The notes under the pieces: generated by a model
The model's database searches: none
Told to the model about the DNA's origin: nothing
Seen by the model: only the letters and a program-made list of their open reading frames with translations
NCBI GenBank assembly: GCA_951799405.1
Contig: OX637337.1
Coordinates: 13,886,347 to 13,950,346 of the forward strand
Direction of reading: 5' to 3'
From: Agapetus fuscipes
Lineage: Eukaryota; Arthropoda; Insecta; Trichoptera; Glossosomatidae
DNA length: 64,000 nt
Made by a program: the position numbers and the translations under genes
Shown: positions 52,462 through 64,000 of the stretch, piece after piece
Layout: each line of letters opens with the position of its first letter
How positions within the stretch are numbered: the stretch's first letter is position 1

Positions 52462-55150
52462 GAAAAACGAAATCATAGACAGTATTTTTTTACGACTGAT
52501 TATGTTGACTAAAGATGTACTCAAGCATAATCAGCAATAAAATTTAGGAGATTCTACCCAAGCCATAGAGAAAAAAAATGTCGAAATTTTCATAGTTATA
52601 TGAAAAATCATATTTTTGCGATGGAAGATTGTGAAAAAACTAAATCATAGACTGTATTTTTTTACGACTGATTATGTTGACTAGGGATGTATTCAAGCAT
52701 AATCAGCAATAGAATTTGGGAGATTCTACCCAAGCCATAGAGAAAAACAATGTCTAAATTTTCATAGTTATATGAAAAATCATATTTTTGCGATAGAAGA
52801 TTGTGAAAAAACTAAATCATAGACTGTACTTTTTTACGATTGATTATGTTGACTAGGGATGTATTAAAGCATAATCAGCAATAAAATTTAAGAGATTCTA
52901 CCCAAGCCATAGAGAAAAAAATTGTCGAAATTTTCATAGTCATATGAAAAATCATATTTTTTGCGATGGAAGATTGTGAAAAAACGAAAGCATAGACTGT
53001 ATTTTTTTACGATTGATTATGTTAACTAGAGATGTATTCAAGCATAATAAGCAATAAAATTTGGGAGATTCTACCCAAGCCATAGAGAAAAAAAATGTCG
53101 AAATTTTCATAGTCATATGAAAAATCATATTTTCTGCGATGGAAGATTGTGAAAAAACGAAAACATAGACTGTACTTTTTTACGATTGATTATGTTAACT
53201 AGGGATGTATTCAAGCATAAAAAGCAATAAAATTTGGGAGATTCTACCCAAACCATAGAGAAAAAAAATGTCGAAATTTTCATAGACATATGAAAAATCA
53301 TATTTTTGCGATGGAAGATTGTGAAAAAACGAAATCATAGACTGTATTTTTTTACGATTGATTATGTTAACTAAGGATATACTCAAGCATAATAAGCAAT
53401 AAAATTTGGGAGATTCTACCCAAGCCATAGAGAAAAAAAATGTCGAAATTTTCAGTCATATGAAAAATCATATTTTCTGCGATGGAAGATTGTGAAAAAA
53501 CGAAAACATAGACTGTACTTTTTTACGATTGATTATGTGAACTAGGTATGTATTCAAGCATAAAAAGCAATAAAATTTGGGAGATTCTACCCAAGCCATA
53601 GAGAAAAAAATTGTCGAAATTTTCATAGTTATATGAAAAATCATATTTTTGCGATGGAAGATTGTGAAAAAACTAAATCATAGACTGTATTTTTTTACGA
53701 CTGATTATGTTGACTAGAAATGTACTCAAGCATAATCAGCAATAGAATTTGGGAGATTCTACCCAAGCCATAGAGAAAAAAATTGTCTTAATTTTCATAA
53801 TTATATGAAAAATCATATTTTTGCGATGGAAGATTGTGAAAAAACTAAATCATAGTCTGTATTTTTTTACGACTGATTATGTTGACTAGGGATGTACTCA
53901 AGCATAATCAGCAATAAAGTTTGGGAGATTCTACCCAAGCCATAGAGAAAAAAATTGTCGAAATTTTCATAGTTATATGAAAAATCATATTTTTGCGATG
54001 GAAGATTATGAAAAAACTAAATCATAGACTGTATTTTTTTACGACTGATTATGTTGACTAAAGATGTACTCAAGCATAATCAGCAATAAAATTAAGGAGA
54101 TTCTACCCAAGCCATAGAGAAAAAAAATGTCGAAATTTTCATAGTTATATGAAAAATCATATTTTTGCGATGGAAGATTGTGAAAAAACTAAATCATAGA
54201 CTGTATTTTTTTACGACTGATTATGTTGACTAGGGATGTATTCAAGCATAATCAGCAATAAAATTTGGGAGATTCTACCCGAGCCATAGAGAAAAAAATT
54301 GTCGAAATTTTCATAGTTATATGAAAAATCATATTTTTGCGATGGAAGATTATGAAAAAACTAAATCATAGACTGTATTTTTTTACGACTGATTATGTTG
54401 ACTAGGGATGTATTCAAGCATAATCAGCAATAAAATTTGGGAGATTCTACCCAAGCCATAGAGAAAAAAAATGTCGAAATTTTCATAGTTATATGAAAAA
54501 TCATATTTTCTGCGATGGAAGATTGTGAAAAAACGAAAACATAGACTGTATTTTTTTACGACTGATTATGTTGACTCGGGATGTACTCAAGCATTATCAG
54601 CAATAAAATTTGGGAGATTCTACCCAAGCCATAGAGAAAAAAAATGTCGAAATTTTCATAGTTATATGAAAAATCATATTTTTGCGATGGAAGATTGTGA
54701 AAAAACGAAAACATAGACTATTTTTTTACGATTGATTATGTTAACTAGGGATGTACTTAAGCATAATAAGCAATAAAATTTGGGAGATTCTACCCAAGCC
54801 ATAGAGAAAAAAAATGTCGAAATTTTCATAGTCATATGAAAAATCATATTTTTGCGATGGAAGATTGTGAAAAAACGAAAACATAGACTGTATTTTTTTA
54901 CGACTGATTATGTTGACTAGGGATGTACTCAAGCATAATCAGCAATAAAATTTGGGAGATTCTACCCAAGCCATAGAGAAAAAAATTGTCGAAATTTTCA
55001 TAGTCATATGAAAAATCATATTTTTTGCGATGGAAGATTGTGAAAAAACGAAATCATAGACTGTATTTTTCTACGATTGATTATGTTAACTAGAGATGTA
55101 ATCAAGCATATTGAGCAATAAAATTTGGGAGATTCTACCCAAGCCGAAGA
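52462..55150 (+). repeat. Satellite array A-left, 172-bp monomer
   Basis: AGCCATAGAGAAAAA recurs at 52561, 52733, 52905 and 53078 and so on, 172-173 bases apart. The monomer contains GCGATGGAAGATTGTGAAAA, GATTATGTT(A/G)ACTAGGGATG and GGGAGATTCTACCCAAGCCA. Confidence 0.95.
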
Positions 55151-55329
55151 GAAAAAATTATGGGGATGCTTTCGAAATTGAAAGCCGTATGAATCCAGTT
55201 GGAATCTAACTTATCATAAATATTTTATTTAATCAAAAAAACCATTACCATTTATTAAAAAAGAACAGTCTGTGAGCTGTGAGTTCGCGTTCTGTAAGAA
55301 CAAGATCATCGTCATCATCATACTCCCCG

Positions 55330-55362
55330 CTGAAGAAGCCCATCGTAGGAATGGTCGAAACG
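55330..55362 (+). ncRNA. Hammerhead-like core 1 in element A centre
   Basis: CTGAAGA, a hairpin with CCCAT and ATGGT arms, then GAAAC. This follows the CUGANGA-stem II-GAAA order of hammerhead ribozymes. Stems I and III cannot be confirmed by eye. Confidence 0.4.
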
Positions 55363-55660
55363 TCCGAAAGCACAGACCACGGTTACCGATCCCGGAAAAT
55401 ATCACTCTATCAAAAATAGACCGTTCTTTATTATATATGGTAATGTTTTTTTTTTATTAATTAAAATATAAAAAAAAGTTAAATTCCAACTGGATTCACA
55501 CGGCTTTCAAACTGGAAAGCATTCCCATAATGAAATTAGATTATATTTTTAATATTTTGGATAGTTGGTGCATTAACACTGTACAAATTTATCTTTGCTT
55601 TAGTTATTCAAACTCTGTTATATTTTCACTCTGTTTCATTTTTTTAAGTTTTAGACACAA

Positions 55661-55691
55661 ACATTTTCGATTACGCAGTAATCATCATCAG
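55661..55691 (-). ncRNA. Hammerhead-like core 2 in element A centre
   Basis: On the - strand: CTGATGA, one T, a perfect 6-bp hairpin GATTAC-TGC-GTAATC, then GAAAA. The extra T before stem II is unusual. Confidence 0.4.
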
Positions 55692-55727
55692 GTGGTACAA
55701 ATTATCGTTGTATATTTTTGAACATTT

Positions 55728-57395
55728 TCTTCTCTATGGCTTTGGAAGAATCTTCCTAATTTTATTGCTCAATATGCTTGATTTCATCTCTAGTTAACAT
55801 AATCAGTCGTAAAAAAATACAGTCTACGATTTCGTTTTTTAACAATCTTCCATCGCAAAAAAAATGAAATTTCATGACTATGAAAATTTCAGCATTTTTT
55901 TTCTCTATGGTTTGGGTAAAATCTCCCAAATTTTATTGCTGATTATGCTTGAATACATCCCTAGTTAACATAATCAATCGTAAAAAAATACAGTCTATGG
56001 TTTCGTTTTTTCACAATCTTCCATCGCAAAATATATGAAATTTCATATGACTATGAAAATTTCAGCATTTTTTTTCTCTATGGCTTGGGTAGAATCTCCC
56101 AAATTTAATTGCTGATTATGCTTGAATACATCCCTAGTTAACATAATCAATCGTAAAAAAATAAAGTCTATGGTTTCGTTTTTTCGCAATCTTCCATCGC
56201 AAAAAGTATGAAATTTCATATGACTATGAAAATTTCAGCATTTTTTTCTCTATGGCTTGAGTAGAATCTCCCAAATTTTATTGTTCAATATGCTTGATTA
56301 CATCTCTAGTTAATATAATCAATCGTAGAAAAATACAGTCTATGATTTCGTTTTTTCACAATCTTCCATCGCAAAAATTATGAAATTTCATATGACTATG
56401 AAAATTTCAGCATTTTTTTTCTCTATGGCTTGGGTAGAATCTCCTAAATTTTATTGCTTATTATGCTTGAATACATCCCTAGTTAACATAATCAATCGTA
56501 AAAAAATACAGTCTATGGTTTCGTTTTTTCACAATCTTCCATCGCAAAAAAAATGAAATTTCATATGACCATGAAAATTTCAGCATTTTTTTTCTCTATG
56601 GCTTGGGTAGAATCTCCCAAATTTTATTGCTCAATATGCTTGATTACATCTCTAGTTAACATAATCAATCGTGAAAAAATACAGTCTATGGTTTCGTTTT
56701 TTCACAATCTTCCATCGCAAAAATTATGAAATTTCATATGACTATGAAAATTTCAGCCTTTTTTTCTCTATGGCTTGGGTAGAATCTCCGAAATTTTATT
56801 GCTGATTATGCTTGAATACATCCCTAGTTAACATAATCAATCGTAAAAAAATACAGTCTATGGTTTCGTTTTTTCACAATCTTCCATCGCAAAAAAAATG
56901 AAATTTCATATGATCATGAAAATTTCAGCATTTTTTTTCTCTATGGCTTGGGTAGAATCTCCCAAATTTTATGGCTCAATATGCTTGATTACATCTCAAG
57001 TTAACATAATCAATCGTAAAAAAATACAGTCTATGATTTCGTTTTTTCACAATCTTTCATCGCAAAAAATATGATTTTTCATATGACTATGAAAATTTCA
57101 GCATTTTTTTTCTCTATGGCTTGGGTAGAATCTCCGAAATTTTATTGCTCAATATGCTTGAATACATCCCTAGTAAACATAATCAATCGTAAAAAAATAC
57201 AGTCTATGATTTCGTTTTTTCACAATCTTCCATCGCAAAAAGTATGAAATTTCATAAGACTATGAAAATTTCAGCATTTTTTTTCTCTATGGCTTGGGTA
57301 GAATCTCCCAAATTTTATTGCTGATTATGCTTGATTATGTTACTAATTAACATAATCAGTAGTAAAATTGTAGTGTCTATGTTTTAGTTTTTTCA
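55728..57395 (-). repeat. Satellite array A-right, inverse monomers
   Basis: About ten monomers inverse to A-left (TTCTCTATGGCTTGGGTAGA, CTTCCATCGCAAAA). They carry their own variants, such as CTGAAATTTTCATAG where A-left has CGAAATTTTCATAG. Confidence 0.95.
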
Positions 57396-57919
57396 ATAAT
57401 TTGCATTTTACTAAAAGTGCTCTAGTTATTGATTGCCGAGATTTTTATTACATTTTATTTAATTTTGTAGTAGATTATTGTATAATTATTCATTTGGTAT
57501 AGTTTTATAAGTACTTTTTATAGTTTTATTGCTTTTTAATTAAGTTTAAATTATTTATTTTTTAATATGGGGAATTTTTGTTCAACCGTCAGGCCATCCC
57601 AACTGTCAGGCTGGCACCTGTCAGGCTGTCTTCACACCGGTCACCTGTCACCGGTGTGAAGACAGCCTGTGTCAGGTGCTAGCCTGACAGCTGGGGAAAT
57701 CTGGGGATGTAAACGAAAAAACCCGTTTCCCTACATGTATGGATTATTTTTTTTTAGAAAAAAAATTATACTTTAACAATTTATAAGTATAAAAATATTT
57801 AAAAGAAAAATGCGTGCATAAATAAACTAAATTAATCTAACGCAAACAAAAAAAGAAGTGAAAAGGCTTACCCAAAACACATTTATGATAATTTATATAT
57901 GCTCTTATGTTGACGGTTA

Positions 57920-60090
57920 GTGAAAAACTAGATCATAAAGTGAACTTTTTTTAGGCTGATTATGTTAACTAGTGATGTAATGAAGCATAAACAGCAATAA
58001 AAATTACTGGATTCGGCCCAAGCCATAGAGAATTTTTTTTTTTAAATTTACATAGTCATATGAAAAATCATATATTTTGTGATGAAGATGGTAAAAAACT
58101 AGATCATAGACTAGACATTTTTAAGACGGATTATGTTAACTAGTGATGTAATGAAGCATAACCAGCAATAAAAATTACTGGATTCAGCCCAAACCATAGA
58201 GAAAAAAAATGTTGAAATTTTCATAGTCATATAAAAAATCATATATTTTGTGATGAAGATGGTACAAAACTAGATCATAGACTGGATATTATTAAGAATG
58301 ATTATGTTAACTAGTGATGTAATAAAAAATAAACAGCAATAAAAATTACTGGATTCGGCCCAAGCCATAGAGAAAAAAAATGTTGAAATTTTCATAGTCA
58401 AATGAAAATTCAAATATTTTGTGATGAAGATGGTAAAAAACAAGATCATAGACTGGACATTTTTAAGGGTGATTATGTTAACTAGTGATGTAATGAAGCA
58501 TAAACAGCAATAAAAGTTACTGGATTCGGCCCAAGCCATAGAGAATTTTTTTTTTGAAATTTTCATAGTCATATGAAAAATCATATATTTTGTGATGAAG
58601 ATGGTAAAAAACAAGATCATAGACTGGACATTTTTAAGGGTGATTATGTTAACTAGTGATGTAATGAAGCATAAACAGCAATAAAAATTACTGGATTCGG
58701 CCCAAACCATAGAGAAAAAAAATGTTGAAATTTTCATAGTCAAATGAAAATTCAAATATTTTGTGATGAAGATGGTAAAAAACAAGATCATAGACTGGAC
58801 ATTTTTAAGGGTGATTATGTTAACTAGTGATGTAATGAAGCATAAACAGCAATAAAAGTTACTGGATTCGGCCCAAGCCATAGAGAAAAAAAATGTTGAA
58901 ATTTTCATAGTCAAATGAAAATTCAAATATTTTGTGATGAAGATGGTAAAAAACAAGATCATAGACTGGACATTTTTAAGGGTGATTATGTTAACTAGTG
59001 ATGTAATGAAGCATAAACAGCAATAAAAGTTACTGGATTCGGCCCAAGCCATAGAGAAAAAAAATGTTGAAATTTTCATAGTCAAATGAAAATTCAAATA
59101 TTTTGTGATGAAGATGGTAAAAAACAAGATCATAGACTGGACATTTTTAAGGGTGATTATGTTAAATAGTGATGTAATGAAGCATAAACAGCAATAAAAG
59201 TTACTGGATTCAGCCCAAGCCATAGAGAAAAAAAATGTTGAAATTTTCATAGTCAAATGAAAATTCAAATATTTTGTGATGAAGATGGTAAAAAACAAGA
59301 TCATAGACTGGACATTTTTAAGGGTGATTATGTTAACTAGTGATGTAATGAAGCATACACAGCAATAAAAATTACTGGATTCGGCCCAACCCATAGAGAA
59401 AAAAAATGTTGAAATTTTCATAGTCAAATGAAAATTCAAATATTTTGTGATGAAGATGGTAAAAAACAAGATCATAGACTGGACATTCTAAAGGGTGATT
59501 ATGTTAACTAGTGATGTAATGAAGCATAAACAGCAATAAAAGTTACTGGATTCGGCCCAAGCCATAGAGAATTTTTTTTTTTTAATTTTCATAGTCATAT
59601 GAAAAATCATATATTTTGTGATGAGATGGTAAAAAACAAGATCATAGACTGGACATTTTTAAGGCTGATTATGTTAACTAGTGATGTAATGAAGCATAAA
59701 CAGCAATAAAAGTTACTGGATTCGGCCCAAGCCATAGAGAATTTTTTTTTTGAAATTTTCATAGTCATATGAAAAATCATATATTTTGTGATGAAGATGG
59801 TAAAAAACCAGATCATAGACTGGACATTTTTAAGCCTGATTATGTTAACTAGTGATGTAATGAAGCATAAACAGCAATAAAAATTACTGGATTCGGCCCA
59901 AGCCATAGAGAAAAAAAATGTTGAAATTTTCATAGTCATATGAAAATTCATATATTTTGTGATGAAGATGGTACAAAACTAGATCATAGACTGGATATTT
60001 TAAAGGCTAATTATGTTAACTAGTGATGTAATGAAGCATACACAGCAATAAAAAATACTGGATTCGGCCCAAACCATAGAGAAAAAAATG
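57920..60090 (+). repeat. Satellite array B-left, 171-bp monomer
   Basis: Related to the A monomer but with TGTGATGAAGATGGTAAAAA, GATTATGTTAACTAGTGATG and TTACTGGATTCGGCCCAAGC. Because 171 is a multiple of three, a 401-codon periodic frame arises at 58270-59475 (-). Confidence 0.95.
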
Positions 60091-60204
60091 CATAGAGTGT
60101 ACTTATTTAAAGCGGATACAGCTGATGGGGATTTGTTCTAAGTGGACTACCGTTAGAATCCATTTTGAATCCAATTGAATCTTGTGTTGTTATTTGGTTG
60201 GGTT

Positions 60205-63200
60205 ATTCGGCTTGGGCCGAATCCAGTAACTTTTATTGCTGTGTATGCTTCATTACATCACTAGTTAACATAATTAGCCTTATAAATGTCCAGTCTATGA
60301 TCGAGTTTTTTACCATCTTCATCACAAAATATATGAATTTTTAAATGACTATGAAAATTTCAACATTTTTTTTCTCTATGGCTTGGGCCGAGTCCAGTAA
60401 CTTTTTTTGCTGTTTATGCTTAATCACGTCACTAATAAACATAATCACCCTTAATAATATCCAGTCTATGATCTTGTTTTTTACCATCTTCATCACAAAA
60501 TATATGATTTTTCATATGACTATGAAAATTTCAACTTTTTTTTTCTCTATGGCTTGGGCCGAATCCAGTAACTTTTATTGCTGTTTATGCTTTATAACAT
60601 CACTAGTTAACATAATTAGCCTTAAAAATGTCTAGTCTATGGTCTTGTTTTGTACCATCGTCCAGCACAAAATATATGAAATGTCATATGGTAATGGACA
60701 TTTCAACTTTTTTTTTCTCTACGGCTTGGGCCGAATTCAGTAATTTTTATTGCTGTTTATGTTTGATAACATTACTAGTTAACATAATCAGCCTTGAAAA
60801 TGTCCAGTCTATGGTCTACTTTTGTACCATCGTCCAGCACAAAATATATAAAATTTCATATGGTAATGGACATTTCAACTTTTTTTTTCTCTATGGCTTG
60901 GGCCGAATTCAGTAATTTTTATTGCTGTTTATGTTTTATAACATCACTAGTTAACATAATCAGCCTTATAAATGTCCAGTCTATGGTCTAGTTTTGTACC
61001 ATCGTCCAGCACAAAATATATAATATTTCATATGGTAATGGACATTTGATCTTTTTTTTTCACTATGTTTTTGGCCGAATCCAGTAGTTTTTATTGCTGT
61101 TTATGTTTGATAACATCACTAGTTAACATAATCAGTCTTGAAAATGTCCAGTCTATGGTCTAGTTTTGTACCATCGTCCAGCACAAAATACATAAAATTT
61201 CATATGGTAATGGACCTTTCAACTTTTTTTTTCTCTATAGCTTGGGCCGAATCCAGTAACTTGAATTGCTGTTTATGCTTTATAACATCACTTGTTAACA
61301 TAATTAGCCTTGAAAATGTCCAGTCTATGGTCTAGTTTTGTACCATCTTCCAGCACAAAATATATGAAATTTCAAATGGTAATGGACATTTCAACTTTTT
61401 TTTTCTCTATGGCTTGAGCCGAATCCAATAATTTTGATGCTTGTTTATGCTTTATAACATCACTAATTACCATAATCAGTCTTCATAATGTCCAGTCTAT
61501 GGTCTAGTTTTGTACCATCTTCCAGCACAAAATATATGAAATTTCATATGGTAATGGACATTTCAACTTTTTTTTTCTCTATGGTTTGGGCCGAATTCAG
61601 TAATTTTTATTGCTGTTTATGCTTTATAACATCACTAGTTAACATAATCAGCCTTAAAAATGTCCAGCCTATGGTCTTGTTTTGTACCATCTTCCAGCAC
61701 AAAATATATAAAATTTCATATGGTAATGGACATTTCAACTTTTTTTTTCTCTATAGCTTGGGCCGAATCCAGTAATTTTTATTGCTGTTTATGCTTCATT
61801 ACATCACTTGTTAACATAATCAGCCTTAAAAATGTCCAGTCTATGGTCTAGTTTTGTACCATCTTCCAGCACAAAATATATGAAATTTCATATGGTAATG
61901 GACATTTTAACTTTTTTTTTTTTCTATGGCTTGGGCCGAATCCAGTAACTTTTATTGCTGTTTATGTTTGATAACATCACTAGTTAACATAATCAGCCAT
62001 AAAAATGTCCAGTCTACGGTCTTGTTTTGTACCATGTTCCAGCACAAAATATATGAAATTTCATATGGTAATGGACATTTCAACTTTTTTTTTCTCTACG
62101 GCTTGGGCCGAATCCAGTAAATTTTTTTGCTGTTTATGTTTGATAACATCACTAGTTAACATAATCAGCCATTAAAATGTCCAGTCTATGGTCTTGTTTT
62201 GTACCATGTTCCAGCACAAAATATATGAAATTTCATATGGTAATGGACATTTCAACTTTTTTTTTCTCTATGGCTTGGGCTGAATCCAGTAAATTTTATT
62301 GCTGTTTATGCCTTTTAACATTACTAGTTAACATAATCAGCCTTAAAAATATCCAGTCTATGGTCTTGTTTTGTACCATCTTCCAGCACAAAATATATGA
62401 AATTTCATATGGTAATGGACATTTCAACTTTTTTTTTCTCTATGGCTTGGCCGAATCCAGTAAATTTTATTGCTGTTTATGTTTGATAACATTACTAGTT
62501 AACATAATCAGCCTTAAAAATATCCAGTCTATGGTCTAGTTTTGTACCATCTTCCAGCACAAAATATATGAAATTTCATATGGTAATGGACATTTCAACT
62601 TTTTTTTTCTCTATGGCTTGAGCCGAATCCAAGAATTTTGATTACTGTTTATGCTTTATAACATCACTTGTTAACATAATCAGCCTTGAAAATGTCCAGT
62701 CTATGGTCTAGTTTTGTACCATCTTCCAGCACAAAATATATGAAATTTCATATGGTAATGGACATTTCAACTTTTTTTTTCTCTACGGCTTGGGCCGAAT
62801 CCAGTAACTTTTATTGCTGTTTATGTTTGATAACATCACTAGTTAACATAATCAGCCATAAAAATGTCCAGTCTATGGTCTTGTTTTGTACCATGTTCCA
62901 GCACAAAATATATGAAATTTCATATGGTAATGGACATTTCAACTTTTTTTTTCTCTATGGCTTGGGCCGAATCCAGTAAATTTTATTGCTGTTTATGCTT
63001 CATAACATCACTAGTTAACATAATCAGCCTTAAAAATATCCAGTCTATCGTCTTGTTTTGTACCATCTTCCAGCACAAAATATATGAAATTTCATATGGT
63101 AATGGACATTTCAACTTTTTTTTTCTCTATGGCTTGGGCTGAATCCAGTAACTTTTATTGCTGTTTGTGCTTCATTACATCATTAATTAACATAATAAGT

Positions 63201-63225
63201 AGTAAAAATATTGTGTCTATGATTA
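60205..63225 (-). repeat. Satellite array B-right, inverse monomers
   Basis: Inverse to B-left with arm-specific changes: TTCCAGCACAAAATATATGA and TCATATGGTAATGGACATTT in most of the units. Units near the spacer look like B-left and the others form a separate subfamily. Confidence 0.95.
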
Positions 63226-63684
63226 GTTTTTTCAATAATTTGCATTTTACTAAAAGTGCTCTAGTTATTGATTGCCGAGATTTTTATTACATTTTATTTA
63301 ATTATGTTGTAGATTATTGTATAATTATTCATTTGGTATAGTTTTATAAGTACTTTTTATAGTTTTATTGCTTTTTAATTAAGTTTAAATTATTTATTTT
63401 GTTAATATGGGGAATTTTTGTTCAACCGTCAGGCCATCCCAACTGTCAGGCTGGCACCTGTCAGGCTGTCTTCACACCGGTCGAATCACAAGCGAATGAA
63501 ATCACGTTTGTTATGACCACAGAGTATGTAGGGTTATGACTTTTACAGACCTACATATCTTAAAATGCACGTGGCGGAAATCGGAACTAGCGCCGTCATG
63601 TACTAAGAAAATATAAAGAAACTTTGCTGAAGTAAAACGAGTTACTATATCTTTGATGAATTGATATAATTCAAGAAGAGCAAC

Positions 63685-63822
63685 TGAAGTGGTTGGCGTA
63701 AGGCCGGCCCCCTTACCTGTAAAAATAAATAGGTTCAACTCGCCACATGCGATCCCTTCGGGGATAACACGGCAAGAAGTTACACTATATGTGTAGCTTA
63801 GTTGATTGATTGATTGATTAAT
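63685..63822 (+). repeat. SINE-1 3' part with (ATTG)n tail
   Basis: GTGGTTGGCGTAAGGCCGGC, ACCTGTAAAAATAAATAGGT, CTTCGGGGATAACACGGCAA and ATGTGTAGCTTAGTTG, followed by four ATTG units. This shows the family's 3' terminus and its tail type. Confidence 0.85.
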
Positions 63823-64000
63823 AAGAAACATTGATAACCTATAGCAGTTTGAAAGTTCAAAGTTGTAATGGCGCCCTCATTTCGCTGTCATCTAAATACA
63901 TTTTAAGTTGTGTACGCGTATGATGACAGCTGAAGCTCGCTGGATAGCTATTCCCATTTCTCCAAAAATCTCGAGTCCCAGAAATCAAGATTCACAAAAA
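63823..64000. other. Right edge, no feature recognised
   Basis: No coding or repeat signal could be supported. Confidence 0.4.

Larger units (their letters stand above)
55151..55727. other. Central spacer of element A with nested inverted repeats
   Basis: Outer pair: GGGGATGCTTTCGAAATTGA-type sequence at about 55156 and its inverse ending near 55530 (GAATCCAGTTGGAAT/ATTCCAACTGGATTC). Inner pair: CATTACCATTTATTAAAAAA at 55247 with its inverse at 55420-55447. At the centre is a hammerhead-like core (55330-55360). A second one lies at 55661-55691 (-) in sequence related to 7925-8079. Confidence 0.75.
52206..57640 (+). mobile_element. Foldback-like satellite element A (about 5.4 kb)
   Basis: The left end (GCCTGACAGGTGCTAGCCTG, then about 250 unique bases) and right end (about 250 unique bases, then GCACCTGTCAGGCTGTCTTC and ACACCGG) are homologous to those of element B. 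Terminal repeats are inverse to each other over roughly 27 bp, imperfectly on the left. Between them are an array of about 16 monomers in one orientation (52462-55150), a spacer (55151-55727) and about 10 monomers in the reverse orientation (55728-57395). There is no transposase. Confidence 0.8.
57651..63480 (+). mobile_element. Foldback-like satellite element B (about 5.8 kb)
   Basis: Begins CCGGTGTGAAGACAGCCTG and ends with its inverse, CAGGCTGTCTTCACACCGG. The left unique end matches element A (GGGGAAATCTGGGGATGTAA, CGAAAAAACCCGTTTCCC). The right end is nearly identical over about 300 bases (GTCAGGCCATCCCAACTGTC). It holds about 13 monomers (57920-60090), a 115-base spacer (60091-60204) and about 17 inverse monomers (60205-63225). 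Only 10 bases (TCACCTGTCA) separate it from element A. Confidence 0.85.

Noticed and set aside
58270..59475. A 401-codon open frame on the - strand with a repeated hydrophobic peptide
   Set aside because: It follows the 171-bp satellite period exactly (57 codons per unit), so it exists only because the monomer length is a multiple of three and lacks a stop in that frame. Similar frames at 59607-59951 and 60345-63341 are the same effect.
52462..63225. CRISPR array or centromeric alpha satellite
   Set aside because: There are no unique spacers between short repeats and this is clearly animal DNA. The 171-bp length coincides with alpha satellite, but the sequence and inverted-arm layout differ.
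1..64000. LTR retrotransposons or integrated viral genes
   Set aside because: No long terminal repeat pairs, gag, protease, integrase or capsid-like frames were seen; all RT sequences carry non-LTR features.

Overview
The window is a gene-poor stretch of AT-rich animal nuclear DNA, most likely from an insect. The reasons are: spliced genes with GT/AG introns of several kb, GC-rich exons in AT-rich surroundings, RTE-like, CR1/Jockey-like and I-like LINEs, hAT transposons, tRNA-like SINEs, and no operons. The insect order cannot be fixed from the sequence alone. Three host genes are supported. (1) TIM50, + strand, is complete in seven phase-consistent coding exons (12694-36733, 391 aa). It is the inner-membrane receptor of the TIM23 presequence translocase. 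(2) ATG7, - strand, is the autophagy E1-like enzyme. Only its first two coding exons (11255-9360) are inside; the rest lies beyond the left edge. ATG7 and TIM50 are head to head, 1.4 kb apart. (3) A beta-propeller-type protein on the - strand has three phase-matched exons (50821-40479, C-terminal 626 aa). It is tentatively a TAF1C-like RNA polymerase I factor, and its 5' end lies beyond the right edge. It is convergent with TIM50. Almost everything else is mobile or repetitive DNA sitting in introns. Layout: 1-9 kb holds a LINE (family A, frameshifted) whose 3' tail is split by a 2.5-kb hAT transposon with a broken transposase, itself split by a MITE; then tandem tail units, a long inverted repeat and about 560 bp of (ATGG)n. 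9-12.7 kb holds the ATG7 exons and the divergent promoter region. 12.7-36.7 kb is TIM50; its introns carry three LINE-A/B copies, a poly(A) LINE (C) inserted into a LINE-A 3' UTR, a 57-bp minisatellite, MITEs, and a deeply nested locus (tail unit, then full-length LINE-B, then a 2.3-kb hAT-type element containing SINEs). 36.7-40.5 kb holds duplicated 1-kb repeats and a CR1-like fragment. 40.5-50.8 kb holds the TAF1C-like gene with LINE-D, an I-clade RNase H fragment and more tail units in its introns. 52.2-63.5 kb is the most unusual part: two adjacent foldback-like elements (A and B). Each has unique ends, related terminal inverted repeats, and about 171-bp satellite monomers in two arrays of opposite orientation around a central spacer. 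Three further observations stand out. Hammerhead-ribozyme-like cores occur at several sites, two of them in the centre of element A. A roughly 240-bp tail unit occurs about 18 times and also forms the 3' end of LINE-A copies. Stem-loops of unrelated sequence lie upstream of poly(A) in three different LINEs.
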